Shown: positions 49,557 through 59,616, counted from the stretch's first letter. The stretch: 64,000 nucleotides of DNA from Saccharopolyspora rhizosphaerae (GCF_003931915.1 NZ_RSAA01000008.1:62001-126000); one strand, 5' to 3'. Notes: generated by a model from the sequence alone, not told the origin. Numbers and translations are program-made.

Positions 49557-51653
49557 TCAGCGAGGGAGTCCCAGGATCCGTTCGGCGATGACGTTGAGCA
49601 GGATCTGAGTCGTGCCCCCGGCGATCGACAGGGCGCGGGTGAGCAGCACCTCGTGCACCGGTTCGGCTTCCACCACCAGCGCCTCGATGCCGAGCACCTC
49701 GGTGCCGAGCTCGGCGACGCTCTGGCGGTGCCAGACGCCCAGCAGCTTCTCGACGCTGGACTCCGCGCCCGGTCCCCGCCCCTGCAGGCTGCGCAGCGTG
49801 GCGCGCAACCGCAGCAGCGATCCGGTCAGGCCCTCGACGACGGCGGCGCCGAGGCGTTCGCGCATCGACGGGTCGGCGTCGCCGGAGGCGGCCAGCAGCC
49901 GCTCGACCTCCTGCCCGATGCTGGACCCGCCGCCGAGCGCGACGCGCTCGTTGGCCAGTGTGGTGCGCGCGAGCTTCCAGCCCTGACCGGGTTCAGCGAC
50001 CAGGCACTCGTCGGGGACGAAGACCTCGTCGAGGAACACCTCGTTGAACCGCTCCACGCCGGTGATCTCGCGCAACGGGCGGACCGTGACGCCCTCGGAG
50101 CGCATGTCGACCAGGAAGTAGCTGATGCCGCGGTGCTTCGGCGCGTCCGGGTCGGTGCGGGCCAGGCAGATCCCCCAGTCGGCCTCCTGCGCCAGCGAAG
50201 TCCACACCTTCTGGCCGGTGAGCCTCCACCCGCCGTCGACGCGCTCGGCCTTGGTGCGCAAGCCGGCGAGGTCGGAACCGGCGCCGGGCTCGGAGAACAG
50301 CTGGCACCACGTGATCTCGCCGCGCAAGGTCGGCCAGACGAACCGCTCGCGCTGGGCGTCCGTGCCGTGCTCGACGATGGTCGGCACGGCCCAGTTGCCC
50401 ACCACCATGTCGGGTCGGCTCACACCCGCGCGGTCGAGCTCGTCGTCGATGAGCAGTTGCTCGTGGGGACTCGCGCCGCAGCCGTAAGGGCGGGGCCAGT
50501 GCGGGGCGAGGTAACCGGTCTCGGCGAGCCGGATCCGCTGCTGTTGAGGGGGAAGCGCGGCGATCTCCTCGACCGCGCTGCGGATCTCACCACGCCGCGC
50601 CTCGGGAAGTTCGGCCGACAGGCTCAGCCGCCGGCGCGCTCCGGAGGCCGACAGCTCCGCGACGCGGCGGCGCCAGCCGGCGGGCCCGCCGACGGTCTGC
50701 CGCAGCGCCAGCGCACGGCGGAGGTAGAGGTGGGCGTCGTGCTCCCAGGTGAAACCGATGCCGCCGAGCACCTGGATGCAGTCCTTGGCGACCTCGACCG
50801 CGGAGTCGAAGACGGCGGCCGCGGCCACGGCGGCGGCCAGCGGGTGCTCGTCGGGGGCGTCCTCGGCCGCGCGGGCGGCGTCCCACGCCAACGCGGTTGC
50901 CTTCTCCACCTCGCAGAGCATCCGGGCGCAGAGGTGCTTGACGGCTTGGAACGAGCCGATGACCTGGCCGAACTGCTCGCGAGTGCCCGCGTAGTCGACC
51001 GCCGTGCGCAGGCACCAGCCCGCGATCCCGGCGGCTTCGGCGGCGGCGAGCGTGACGGCGAGGTTCCGCACGTCGCGCTCCACCACGGCCGCCGCGGGCA
51101 CGGTGACCTCGTGCAGCACGACCTCGGCGACCGGCCGGGACAGGTCCAGCGACGGGCGCGGGGTGCGCTCGGCCTGGTCAGCGGGCAGCAGGAACCAGAC
51201 CTCGCGGTCACCGGCGCGCGCCGGCAGCAGCAGGTGGGTCACCCCCACCGCCCCCGGGACGGCCGCGATGCGGCCGGACACCACCAGCCCGTCGGCAGTG
51301 TCGGTGGCCACCAGCTCACCGGGGTCCAAGGAAACAGCGGCGGTGGCCCGACCTTCGGCGAAGTCGGCATCGCCGAGCAGCGCCACGGCCACGGCGGTGG
51401 ACCACACCGGTCCGGGCACCAACGCGTCGGCGGCCTGCTCCACGCCCGCGGCGAGGTCGGCCAGCGTGCCGATCCGCTCGGTGATCAGGGAGAACAGTCC
51501 GATCTCGGTCAGGCTGACCCAGGACTCCTGCTCGTGCCAGATCGGGGCCTCGGCGCCCTCCAGCTTGCGCACCGCACCGGTGCCCAGCCCTTCGGCCCAA
51601 GACCGGATGGACTCCTGCAGGGCCCGCTGCTCCTCGGTGATCGCGATCGGCAC
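49557..51653 (-). CDS. fadE34: double-length acyl-CoA dehydrogenase FadE34 (ChsE3)
   Basis: The 698-residue protein holds two fused acyl-CoA dehydrogenase halves: residues 1-330 (LQVLGGIGFTWEHDAHLYLRR at its end) and 345-698 (WCQLFSEPGAGSDLAGLRTKAE, KVWTSLAQEADWG). The fold, length and gene context match FadE34 (Rv3573c, 711 residues), which oxidises five-carbon side-chain thioesters. GTG 51653 has GAGGAGG upstream. A perfect KstR box lies 35 bp before it. Confidence 0.93.
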   Translation of the reverse strand: MPIAITEEQRALQESIRSWAEGLGTGAVRKLEGAEAPIWHEQESWVSLTEIGLFSLITERIGTLADLAAGVEQAADALVPGPVWSTAVAVALLGDADFAEGRATAAVSLDPGELVATDTADGLVVSGRIAAVPGAVGVTHLLLPARAGDREVWFLLPADQAERTPRPSLDLSRPVAEVVLHEVTVPAAAVVERDVRNLAVTLAAAEAAGIAGWCLRTAVDYAGTREQFGQVIGSFQAVKHLCARMLCEVEKATALAWDAARAAEDAPDEHPLAAAVAAAAVFDSAVEVAKDCIQVLGGIGFTWEHDAHLYLRRALALRQTVGGPAGWRRRVAELSASGARRRLSLSAELPEARRGEIRSAVEEIAALPPQQQRIRLAETGYLAPHWPRPYGCGASPHEQLLIDDELDRAGVSRPDMVVGNWAVPTIVEHGTDAQRERFVWPTLRGEITWCQLFSEPGAGSDLAGLRTKAERVDGGWRLTGQKVWTSLAQEADWGICLARTDPDAPKHRGISYFLVDMRSEGVTVRPLREITGVERFNEVFLDEVFVPDECLVAEPGQGWKLARTTLANERVALGGGSSIGQEVERLLAASGDADPSMRERLGAAVVEGLTGSLLRLRATLRSLQGRGPGAESSVEKLLGVWHRQSVAELGTEVLGIEALVVEAEPVHEVLLTRALSIAGGTTQILLNVIAERILGLPR

Positions 51654-51687
51654 AACGCCTCCTCGTCCGCGCCCGCACTGCGAGAAT

Positions 51688-51701
51688 TAGAACATGTTCT
51701 A
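51688..51701. promoter_or_regulatory. KstR box between fadE34 and the methyltransferase
   Basis: TAGAACATGTTCTA is a perfect palindrome, 35 bp before fadE34 and 69 bp before the divergent methyltransferase. Confidence 0.88.
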
Positions 51702-51754
51702 ACAAGCTAGCGGGTGGACCGGGTACCCTGCAACGCGCACCAGCAGCGACGTGA

Positions 51755-52453
<699 letters not shown>

Positions 52454-52501
52454 CAACGCCGCGGACCTCCAGCCGTGCCGTGCCCCCACTGACCCCGAAC
52501 G

Positions 52502-52780
52502 GTCGAACTTCGCGAGAAGCTCGACCGTGCAGCGCACCCCTCGAACTTCGCGAGAACTTCGAGACCCCACCCTCACGACCAGGCACTACACGCCCGAGCA
52601 CGGGCGAAGGATCCAACTTCGCGAGAAGTTCGACGGTGCGGCGCGCCCCTCGAAAATCGCGCGAAGTTCGAGGTTCCGCCCCTCTGACCACGTGATGCGC
52701 GGCCGGATGCGGGGAAGGGTGCGGGGTCCACGCGGGGGGTGGGGTGTTGTGGACGTTCGAAATCCGCGCGAAGTTCGAGG
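52502..52780. repeat. cluster of five REP-like palindromes
   Basis: Units of the type TCGAACTTCGCGAGAAGCTC occur near 52502, 52541, 52611, 52649 and 52757. They fill the 444-bp gap 52454-52897 between convergent genes, with the hairpin at 52846. No gene is seen there. Confidence 0.8.
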
Positions 52781-52845
52781 GGTGGCGCCCTGCGCAGGGG
52801 AGGCACGACCGAGCGCGGGGTGTCCGGTGCGGTCCTCGGACGGCG

Positions 52846-52889
52846 CAACCCCACTCGACCAGGTGGGGTCCGCTGGTCGAGTGGGGTTG
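52846..52889 (-). terminator. hairpin terminator of the glycosyltransferase operon
   Basis: CAACCCCACTCGACCA (52846-52861) pairs perfectly over 16 bp with 52874-52889 around a 12-base loop, 9 bp past the stop of the minus-strand operon. Confidence 0.88.
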
Positions 52890-52897
52890 TCGGCGTG

Positions 52898-53962
52898 TCA
52901 GCGGGTGCGCTCGTACTCGCAGCAGGAGGCGTTCTCCACCGGGAGGCCGGTGGGGAGGTCGTCACCCCGGAAGACGCCGTTGCCCCGACTGGTCCGGGTC
53001 ACGGCGTCGGCGGCGAGGATGACCGCCGCGGCGGTCCAGGACGACTGCTCCTCCGGCCAGCGCTTCCCGTCCGCGAAGACGTAGCCCGTCCAGTAGGAGC
53101 CGTCGGGATCGCGCAGGTGCTGCATCGCGGCGAGCTGCTGCACCGCGCGGTCGTGCTCGCCCAGGGCGTCGAGGGACAGCACCAGCTCGCAGGTCTCGGC
53201 CCCGGTGACCCACGGGTGGTCGTCGACGCAGCGGATGCCGAGGCCCTCGACGACGAAGTCGTCCCAGCGCTCGTCGATGCGCCGCCGACCGTCCTCGCCT
53301 CGGACCGCACCGCCCAGGATCGGGTAGTACCAGTCCATCGAGTACCGCGTCTTCGGCGTGAACGCCTCCGGGTGCTGGCGCAGCGCGTGCCCGAGGTGGC
53401 CGACGGCCACCTCCCAGCTCGGCTGCGGCACCCCGACGTGCTCGGCCAGCGCCAGCGCGCACCGCAGGCTCTGGTGGACGCTGGAGCTGCCCGACAGCAG
53501 AGCCTCCCCGGTGGGGCCGGCTTCGCCGATGCCCCAGTCGATCTCGCCCCGCGGGTGCTGCGCGGTGAGCACGAAGTCGACGGCGTCGCGCACCACCGGC
53601 CACATCCGCTCGGCGAACGAGTCGTCACCGGTGATCAGCACGTGGTGCCACACGCCCACGGCCGGGTAGGCGCAGTAGTTGGTGTCGGCACCGGCGTCCT
53701 CCACGACGCCGTCGCGCACCTGCAGCGGCCAGGAACCGTCGGCGCGCTGGGTGCGGCGCAGCCACTCGTAGGCGCGTTCGGCTTCGGTGAGCTGGCCGAC
53801 CACGGACAACGCCATCGCGCACTCGACGTGGTCCCACGGGTCGGTGTGACCGCCCGGGAACCACGGGATCTCCCCGGAAGGGAGCTGCACGGAGGCGATG
53901 GCCTTGCCGGTCTGGACGAGCGCTTCAGCGGAGACGACACCCGGCAGCTCAGGCGCGGGCAC
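52898..53962 (-). CDS. prenyltransferase/terpene-cyclase-like alpha-barrel protein
   Basis: The 354-residue protein shows the helical-repeat pattern of the (alpha/alpha)6 squalene-cyclase or prenyltransferase toroid: YEWLRRTQRADGSWPLQ near residue 66 resembles a QW repeat, with later TNYCAYPAVGVWHHVLI and WTGYVFADGKRWPEEQSSWT. No DxDD protonation motif is obvious, so classical cyclase activity is doubtful; glycoside hydrolase-like barrels share this fold. Its start overlaps the methyltransferase stop by 14 bp. It is the last gene of a three-gene unit. Confidence 0.78.
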   Translation of the reverse strand: MPAPELPGVVSAEALVQTGKAIASVQLPSGEIPWFPGGHTDPWDHVECAMALSVVGQLTEAERAYEWLRRTQRADGSWPLQVRDGVVEDAGADTNYCAYPAVGVWHHVLITGDDSFAERMWPVVRDAVDFVLTAQHPRGEIDWGIGEAGPTGEALLSGSSSVHQSLRCALALAEHVGVPQPSWEVAVGHLGHALRQHPEAFTPKTRYSMDWYYPILGGAVRGEDGRRRIDERWDDFVVEGLGIRCVDDHPWVTGAETCELVLSLDALGEHDRAVQQLAAMQHLRDPDGSYWTGYVFADGKRWPEEQSSWTAAAVILAADAVTRTSRGNGVFRGDDLPTGLPVENASCCEYERTR

Positions 53963-54680
53963 TGGCCGCTCCCGGCTTGCCCAGGTAGATCGCGATGCTC
54001 TTGCCCGCGACGGGGTTGAGCAGCTTCTCGGCGGTCCGCGAGATCCACGGCGCCTTCATCATGTCCCACACCAGGAACGCGTGGTAGGCCTTGGCCAACG
54101 GGTGGTCGTCGTTGTCGGTTCCCACCGCGCACTTGATCCACCAGTACGGCGAGTGCAGCGCGTGCGCGTAGTCGCGGAAGGCGTAGCGCAGCCCGGCGTC
54201 GGTGAGCTTGCCGATGAGCTCCTGGGCGGAGTAGATCCGCACGTGCCCGCCCTCGACCTGGTGGTACTCGTCCGACAGCGCCCAGCAGATCCGCTCCGGC
54301 CAGGCGCGCGGGACGGTGACCACGACGCGCCCGCCGGGCTTGACCACCCGGACGAGCTCGCGCATCGCCTTCTCGTCCTCGGGGATGTGCTCCAGGATCT
54401 CCGAGGCGATGACGACGTCGAACTCGCCGTCGGCGAACGGCAGGGCCAGCGCGTCACCGGAGACGGTCTGGGCCTTGGCGCCCTCGGGCACCTCGCCCTC
54501 GTCCTTCATGGCGGCGAACATCGCAGCCACGTTCTCCAGCTCCTCGACGTCCTGGTCGAAGGCGGTGACGTCGGTGCCGCGCCGGTACAGCTCGAAAGCG
54601 TGCCGACCGCCGCCGCAGCCGAGGTCCAGCACCCGCTGTCCCGGCCCCACACCGAGCCTGTCGAAGTCCACCGTCAGCAA
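53949..54680 (-). CDS. class I SAM methyltransferase (UbiE/Methyltransf_11 type)
   Basis: The 243-residue protein has the SAM motif VLDLGCGGGRHAFEL near residue 18, VTAFDQD, FDVVIASEILEHIP and RVVKPGGRVVVTVP. It lies between a glycosyltransferase and the cyclase-fold gene, overlapping both (7 bp and 14 bp), which implies obligate co-expression. A lipid, sugar or polyprenyl acceptor is likely by association. Start at ATG 54680. Confidence 0.87.
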   Translation of the reverse strand: MLTVDFDRLGVGPGQRVLDLGCGGGRHAFELYRRGTDVTAFDQDVEELENVAAMFAAMKDEGEVPEGAKAQTVSGDALALPFADGEFDVVIASEILEHIPEDEKAMRELVRVVKPGGRVVVTVPRAWPERICWALSDEYHQVEGGHVRIYSAQELIGKLTDAGLRYAFRDYAHALHSPYWWIKCAVGTDNDDHPLAKAYHAFLVWDMMKAPWISRTAEKLLNPVAGKSIAIYLGKPGAASARA

Positions 54681-55930
54681 CGCGTTGCTCCCTTCCCAGC
54701 GCGCGAGCTGCGCGCGATCGCTTCGGCGTAGCAGTCGACGGTCGCCGCTGCCACGGATTTCCAGCTGTAGCGCGCGAGCACCCGCTCGCGCCCGTTGGCG
54801 CCGAGCCGCGCGCGGCGCTCCGGCGAGTCCAGCAGCCGCACCAGCGCGTCGGCCAGCGCTTCGGCATCACCTGGCGGCACCAGGTCGGCGCACTCCCCGT
54901 CCGGCCCGGCGACCTCGGGGATGGCTCCGGCACGGCTGGCGACCAGCGGGGTGCCGCAAGCCATCGCCTCCACCGTCGGGAGCGAGAACCCTTCGTAGAG
55001 CGAGGGAACGCAGGCGACCTCGGCGGACCCGAACAGCTCGGCCAGCTCCTCGTCGCTGATGCCCTTGACGGTGCGCACCACGTCGCCGATGGCCAGTTCC
55101 TCGATGCGCTGCTCGGTCGGTCCACCGGGGGTCAGCTTGCTGACGAGCACCAGCTCGACCTCGCGCTCGGTGCGCAGCTTCGCGACCGCCTCCAGCAGCG
55201 TCCCGACACCCTTCATCGGGGTGTCGGCGCTGGCCATGGCCACGATCCGGCCGGGAACCCGCGGCTTCGCGGGCGGGGTGAACACCTCGGCGTCCACGCC
55301 CAGCGGCACCACGCGCAGCTGCTCGGGGCTGACGCCGAAGTCGTCACGGATGTCGTCGGCGGAGTTCTGCGAGACCGTCAGCAGCTGCGGGATCTGCCGG
55401 GCGACCCTGGCCTGCATGCGGGTGAAGCCGTACCAGCGGCGCACGGTCAGCTTGCGCCACCCCGTGGCGTCGGCGAGGTCCACGCGGCGGTCGTGGGTGA
55501 TCGGGTGGTGGACGGTCGCGACGAGTGGGACCCCGGCGCGCTGCAACGAGAGCAGGCCGGTGCCCAGGCACTGGTTGTCGTGGACGACGTCGAACTCGTG
55601 CGCCCGGGCCTTGAGCAGCCGCGCCGCGCGCATGCTGAAGGTCCTCGGCTCGGGGAAGCCCGCGGTCCACATGGTTCCGACCTCCAGCAGGTCGATGTGG
55701 TCGCGCAGCTCGCGCCAGTGCGGGGTGCGGAACGGGTCGTCGTCGTTGTAGAGGTCGAGGCTGTCGATCTTCGTGAGGTCGACCCCGGCGTCCAGGTCCG
55801 GGTAGGGCTGCCCGGAGAAGACCTCGACGTGGTGTCCCAGCTCGGCGAGGCCGCGGCTGAGGTAGCGCACGTAGACGCCCTGTCCACCGCAATGCGGTTT
55901 GCTCCGATAGGAAAGCAGCGCGATCCGCAC
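54674..55930 (-). CDS. GT4-family glycosyltransferase
   Basis: The 418-residue GT-B enzyme has the N-terminal SKPHCGGQGVYVRYLSRGLA acceptor loop, the central TVSQNSADDIRDDFGV and RVVPLGVDAEVF, and the nucleotide-sugar EGFSLPTVEAMACGTPLVAS with the E-x7-E pair of GT4. It leads the glycosyltransferase-methyltransferase-cyclase-fold operon. A KstR-like box lies 41 bp upstream, shared with the divergent KstR-like gene. It is likely retaining and cytoplasmic or membrane-peripheral. Confidence 0.87.
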   Translation of the reverse strand: MRIALLSYRSKPHCGGQGVYVRYLSRGLAELGHHVEVFSGQPYPDLDAGVDLTKIDSLDLYNDDDPFRTPHWRELRDHIDLLEVGTMWTAGFPEPRTFSMRAARLLKARAHEFDVVHDNQCLGTGLLSLQRAGVPLVATVHHPITHDRRVDLADATGWRKLTVRRWYGFTRMQARVARQIPQLLTVSQNSADDIRDDFGVSPEQLRVVPLGVDAEVFTPPAKPRVPGRIVAMASADTPMKGVGTLLEAVAKLRTEREVELVLVSKLTPGGPTEQRIEELAIGDVVRTVKGISDEELAELFGSAEVACVPSLYEGFSLPTVEAMACGTPLVASRAGAIPEVAGPDGECADLVPPGDAEALADALVRLLDSPERRARLGANGRERVLARYSWKSVAAATVDCYAEAIARSSRAGKGATRC

Positions 55931-55971
55931 GATTCACCTCACACTGCCCGGGGGCCGCGGGCTGGGTAGAC

Positions 55972-55985
55972 TGGAACATGTTTCG
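55972..55985. promoter_or_regulatory. KstR-like box between the glycosyltransferase operon and the KstR-like gene
   Basis: TGGAACATGTTTCG lacks only the final A. It is 41 bp from the glycosyltransferase start and 117 bp from the KstR-like start. Confidence 0.7.
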
Positions 55986-56101
55986 GTCGAGGTAACCCGC
56001 TTACCTTAACCCGTGAGTAGCCCCGGACGAGGAGTCGCGTGGCGACGAACACGCTTCGCCGCCACCTGATGTCCGTCGAGTGTTCAAGGAGAGCCCGCCC
56101 C

Positions 56102-56707
56102 ATGGATAGCCCGCAGAACGTGCTGGAGGCACTCCGGGGCAACGCCACCGGCACCACGGCGCAGGCGGAACGCCGCAAGCGCATCATCGACGCCACCCTC
56201 GCGCTGGCGAGCAAGGGCGGCTACGACGCCGTCCAGATGCGCGCGGTCGCGGAGAAGGCCGACGTCGCGCTGGGAACGTTGTACCGGTACTTCCCGTCGA
56301 AGATCCACCTGCTGGTGGTCGGCTTGGCGCGGGAGTTCGCCCGCGAGCAGGAGAAGCTGGACCGGTCGAAGATCCCGGGCGACACCGCCTACGAGCGGGT
56401 GCTGCACGTGCTCAACCGCACGACCCGCCAGCTGCAGCGCAACCCCGAGCTGACCGAGGCGATGACGAGGGCGTTCATGTTCGCCGACACCTCGGTGGCC
56501 AACGAGGTCGACACCGTGGCGCTGCTGATGGAGCACCTGTTCACCCGGGCCATGACGCCCGACGAACCCACCGAGGAGCAGAAGGCGATCGCCCGGGTGA
56601 TCGGCGACGTCTGGCTGTCCAACCTGGTCGCGTGGGTGACCCGGCGGGCCTCGGCGAGCGACGTGTCCAACCGGCTCGAGCTGACCGTCCGGCTACTGCT
56701 GGCGTGA
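56102..56707 (+). CDS. kstR: KstR-like TetR repressor (paralogue B, likely kstR)
   Basis: The 201-residue protein resembles KstR (Rv3574) throughout: AVQMRAVAEKADVALGTLYR, YFPSKIHLLVVGLAREFARE, LTEAMTRAFMFADTSVANEV and RVIGDVWLSNLVAW. The recognition-helix segment is identical to that of paralogue A at 2.05 kb. Its location five genes from fadE34 recalls Rv3573c-Rv3574, so this copy is the better orthologue candidate. ATG 56102 has AAGGAGA 9 bp upstream. A KstR-like box in its promoter suggests autoregulation. The last 15 bp overlap the convergent MBL gene. Confidence 0.92.
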   Translation: MDSPQNVLEALRGNATGTTAQAERRKRIIDATLALASKGGYDAVQMRAVAEKADVALGTLYRYFPSKIHLLVVGLAREFAREQEKLDRSKIPGDTAYERVLHVLNRTTRQLQRNPELTEAMTRAFMFADTSVANEVDTVALLMEHLFTRAMTPDEPTEEQKAIARVIGDVWLSNLVAWVTRRASASDVSNRLELTVRLLLA

Positions 56708-57721
56708 GTACTCCACCGCGTCGCCGTTCTGGGTGGCGGTGAGCTCGCCCCGCCGCACCAGCAGGTCGAGGTGCGCGCTGGTCTCGCCGACGGCCAGCAC
56801 CTGGTTGAACAGGTCGAGCTCGGTGAAGTGCTTGCCGCGCCGGGTCCAGCTCAGCTTCAGCGCGGCTTCGTAGGCGGTTCCGGCGCCGTCGCGGACGACC
56901 TCGGCGGTCTGCATCAGGCGTTCCTCGTGGTGGTCCAGCAGTTCCGCGATGCGCTGGTGCGAGCTCCCGCCGACGGGCCCGTGCGCCGGCAGCAGGCGCA
57001 GGTCGGGGTAGGTCTGCATGAGCCGCAGCGAGTCCAGGAAGTCCCCGAGCGGCAGCTCCGGGCGGGCCGATTCGACGCCGATCGAGGGCGTGATGTGCGG
57101 CAGGACGTGGTCGCCGGAGAACAGCACCTGCGAGTCGGCGTCGACGAAGACGACGTGCCCGCGGGTGTGCCCGGGAGTGGGCACGGCCAGCAGGGTGCGG
57201 GAGCCGAGCGGGATCTCGACCTTGCCGTGCAGCCACTCGTCCGGCGGCTCGTAGGGGTTCTCGCCCCGGGGCTCCGGCGGTTTCCCGCCGTAGGCCTCGG
57301 CGAGCTTGCCGATCAGCTCGTCGGCGCCCCAGCGCTGCAATCGCCGCAGCTCGGCGAGTTCGGTGCCCCCGGCGAGGATCGCCTCCATCGTGGGCTGCTC
57401 GCCCGCCCCGAGGCTGATCTTGGAGCCGAAGGTGCGGCGCAGCTGCACGGCGAGCGTGTAGTGGTCGCGGTGCACGTGCGTGACCAGGAACCGCTGCACG
57501 TCGGCGAAGTCGTGGCCGATCTCGCCGAGCCCCTTCTCCAGTTGGGTGCGGGCCTCCTCCAGCGCCCACCCGGAGTCGATGAGCACCAGCCCGTCGGAGT
57601 CCTCGATGGCGTAGACGTTGACCGCGCGCAGCCCGTCGTTGGGCAGCGGCAGCGGGATCCGGTGCACGCCGAGACCTACCTGCTCGACCCCAGGCTCGAT
57701 CCACGCGTGCCGATCGCTCAC
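56693..57721 (-). CDS. metallo-beta-lactamase-fold hydrolase
   Basis: The 342-residue protein has the zinc motif VTHVHRDHYT (HxHxDH), TPGHTRGHVVF and FSGDHVL, with a helical C-terminal domain like those of LACTB2-type hydrolases. GTG 57721 has GGAGGACAG upstream. Such proteins often act as thioesterases or lactonases. It is transcribed toward kstR B and away from two SDRs, 56 bp from the closer one, so it may be in their operon. A lactonase or CoA-thioesterase role in ring catabolism is inference. Confidence 0.85.
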   Translation of the reverse strand: MSDRHAWIEPGVEQVGLGVHRIPLPLPNDGLRAVNVYAIEDSDGLVLIDSGWALEEARTQLEKGLGEIGHDFADVQRFLVTHVHRDHYTLAVQLRRTFGSKISLGAGEQPTMEAILAGGTELAELRRLQRWGADELIGKLAEAYGGKPPEPRGENPYEPPDEWLHGKVEIPLGSRTLLAVPTPGHTRGHVVFVDADSQVLFSGDHVLPHITPSIGVESARPELPLGDFLDSLRLMQTYPDLRLLPAHGPVGGSSHQRIAELLDHHEERLMQTAEVVRDGAGTAYEAALKLSWTRRGKHFTELDLFNQVLAVGETSAHLDLLVRRGELTATQNGDAVEYSRQQ

Positions 57722-57777
57722 CGCTGTCCTCCGAGGCTCGACGTAACTCCGAAGAAGAGGTGTACCACCCCGCTCGA

Positions 57778-58677
57778 TCAGGTGCCGTGCACGGGGTCCG
57801 GAACCGGAGCCTTGGCCAGCAGTTCGGAGACGACGGGTCCGAGTTCCCCGGCCTCCCACCGCCGGCCCGCGTCGCGGGAAGGCCCGCGGGTCCAGCCCGT
57901 GGCGAGGGTGATGTCCCCGCCGGCGACCTCGAAGACCCGGCCGGTGACCTCGCCGGACTCGACGCTGCCGAGCCAGGCGACCAGCGGCGACACGTTCTCC
58001 GGCGCCATCTCGTCGAAGCCCTGCTCGGGCTGGGCCATCATGTCGGCGAAGACGGTCTCGGTCATGCGGGTGCGCGCCGAGGGGGCGATGGCGTTGACGG
58101 TGACCCCGTAGCGGGCGAGTTCGGCGGCGGTGTTGAGGGTGAGCGCGATGATGCCCGCCTTGGCCGCCGCGTAGTTGCTCTGCCCGACGCTGCCCAGCAG
58201 CCCCGCCCCGGACGTCGTGTTGATGATCCGCGCCTGCACGGGCTCGCCCGCCTTCGACCGGTCCCGCCAGTGCTGCGCGGCGTGCCGCATCGTCGCGGCG
58301 TGGCCCTTCAGGTGCACCCGGATGACTTGGTCCCACTCCTCCTCGGCGAGGTTGACGAACATCCGGTCGCGCACGAACCCGGCGTTGTTCACCAGCACGT
58401 CGAGGCGGCCGAACCGCTGCACGGCGAACTGCACGAGCTCCTGCGCCTGCTCCCAGTCGGCGACGTCGGCGCCGTGCACCTCGGCCTGACCGCCCAGCTC
58501 CCGGATCTCGGCCGCGACCTCCGCGGCCGCGGACCCGTCGCCACCGCTGCCGTCCAGCTGCACCCCGATGTCGTTGACGACGACGGCCGCCCCTTGCCGC
58601 GCGAACTCCCACGCGTGCGCCCGCCCGAGCCCGCGCGCACCTCCGGTCACGATCACGACCCGGTCTTCACAAATCAC
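57778..58677 (-). CDS. SDR of the Rv3548c type
   Basis: The 299-residue short-chain dehydrogenase starts at GTG 58677 with AGGAGG upstream. It has TGGARGLG, the insertion NDIGVQLDGSGGDGSAA characteristic of multifunctional-enzyme-type SDRs, NNAGFVRD and SNYAAAKAGI. Resembles Rv3548c beside echA20 and the ipd genes. It likely oxidises a beta-hydroxyacyl-CoA of the C/D ring pathway. Confidence 0.88.
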   Translation of the reverse strand: MICEDRVVIVTGGARGLGRAHAWEFARQGAAVVVNDIGVQLDGSGGDGSAAAEVAAEIRELGGQAEVHGADVADWEQAQELVQFAVQRFGRLDVLVNNAGFVRDRMFVNLAEEEWDQVIRVHLKGHAATMRHAAQHWRDRSKAGEPVQARIINTTSGAGLLGSVGQSNYAAAKAGIIALTLNTAAELARYGVTVNAIAPSARTRMTETVFADMMAQPEQGFDEMAPENVSPLVAWLGSVESGEVTGRVFEVAGGDITLATGWTRGPSRDAGRRWEAGELGPVVSELLAKAPVPDPVHGT

Positions 58678-58863
58678 GTGCTACCTCCTGGAAGTACTTG
58701 CGGACACCCGAGTCCGCTGGCCCCTGCACCCCCGGAACCCGAACCGCAGGCCATGACTCGGTTCGGAGCTCGATCACCGCGGTCTTCCGAGTCGCGTTGC
58801 GACTACCGGAGTTGTCCGGGCTCTCGGGTGAGGAACGGCAGGGGTGGCCGGGTGGACGTTCGA

Positions 58864-59616
58864 TCACGAGCGGACTGCGTTGAGGTAAGCCGTTCGCTCG
58901 CCGCCACCGTCGACGGTGAGCGTCGAGCCGCTGACGTAGGACGCCAGTGGCGAGGCCAGGAAGAGGCTGGCGTTGCCCACGTCGGACGGTTCGGCCAAGC
59001 GCCCCAAGGGGACGATCGAGGACAGGTCGGCGTCGCCGTAGTGGTCGGCCTGGTCGTCCGAGCGCACCAGGCCGACGACGACGCCGTTGACGCGGACGTC
59101 CGGGGCGAACTCCTGGGCCAGCGTGGCGGTGAGGTTGTCCAACCCCGCCTTGGCCGCGCCGTAAGCCGCGGTGCCCGGTGAGGGACGGTGTCCGGAGACG
59201 CTGCTGATGTTGACGATCGAGCCGCGCGAGGCCGCCAGCGCTTCCCGCGCGTGCTGGGCCAGCAGCAGCGGCGCGAGTAGGTTGAGCTCGAGGACCTTGC
59301 GGTGCAACCGGATCGACGCGCTCGCCGTGTCGGCGACGGGCGTGCCGCCGGCGTTGTTGACCAGCACGTCCAGCCGCCCGGAACGCTGCAGGACACCACT
59401 GACGAGGTCGGCGACCTGGTCGTTCTCGCGGACGTCGACCTGCGTGAAGTGCGCCGTGGCCGGACCGTGCGCGGGCAGCACCTCGACCGATTTCCGGGCG
59501 CAGACGTGAACTTCCGCGCCTGCGCGCAGGAACGTCTCGGCGATGCCCGCGCCGATGCCGCGCGTTCCGCCGGTCACCAGCACGACCTTGCCGGTCAGGT
59601 CGATCTCGATGCCCAT
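58864..59616 (-). CDS. SDR of the Rv3549c type
   Basis: The 250-residue short-chain dehydrogenase has TGGTRGIGAGI near residue 15, NNAGGTPVAD and the S-x12-Y-x3-K set in SSVSGHRPSPGTAAYGAAKAG. It is divergent from echA20 across a KstR2-type box, as Rv3549c is from Rv3550. It precedes the Rv3548c-like SDR by 186 bp. The likely role is an alcohol oxidation on a HIP-derived CoA thioester. Confidence 0.88.
   Translation of the reverse strand: MGIEIDLTGKVVLVTGGTRGIGAGIAETFLRAGAEVHVCARKSVEVLPAHGPATAHFTQVDVRENDQVADLVSGVLQRSGRLDVLVNNAGGTPVADTASASIRLHRKVLELNLLAPLLLAQHAREALAASRGSIVNISSVSGHRPSPGTAAYGAAKAGLDNLTATLAQEFAPDVRVNGVVVGLVRSDDQADHYGDADLSSIVPLGRLAEPSDVGNASLFLASPLASYVSGSTLTVDGGGERTAYLNAVRS

Noticed and set aside
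58689..58702. TGGAAGTACTTGCG as a KstR2 operator before the Rv3548c-like SDR
   Set aside because: It matches the inner AAG-nn-CTTG but misses several outer positions and lies close to the ribosome site; too weak to list as a site.
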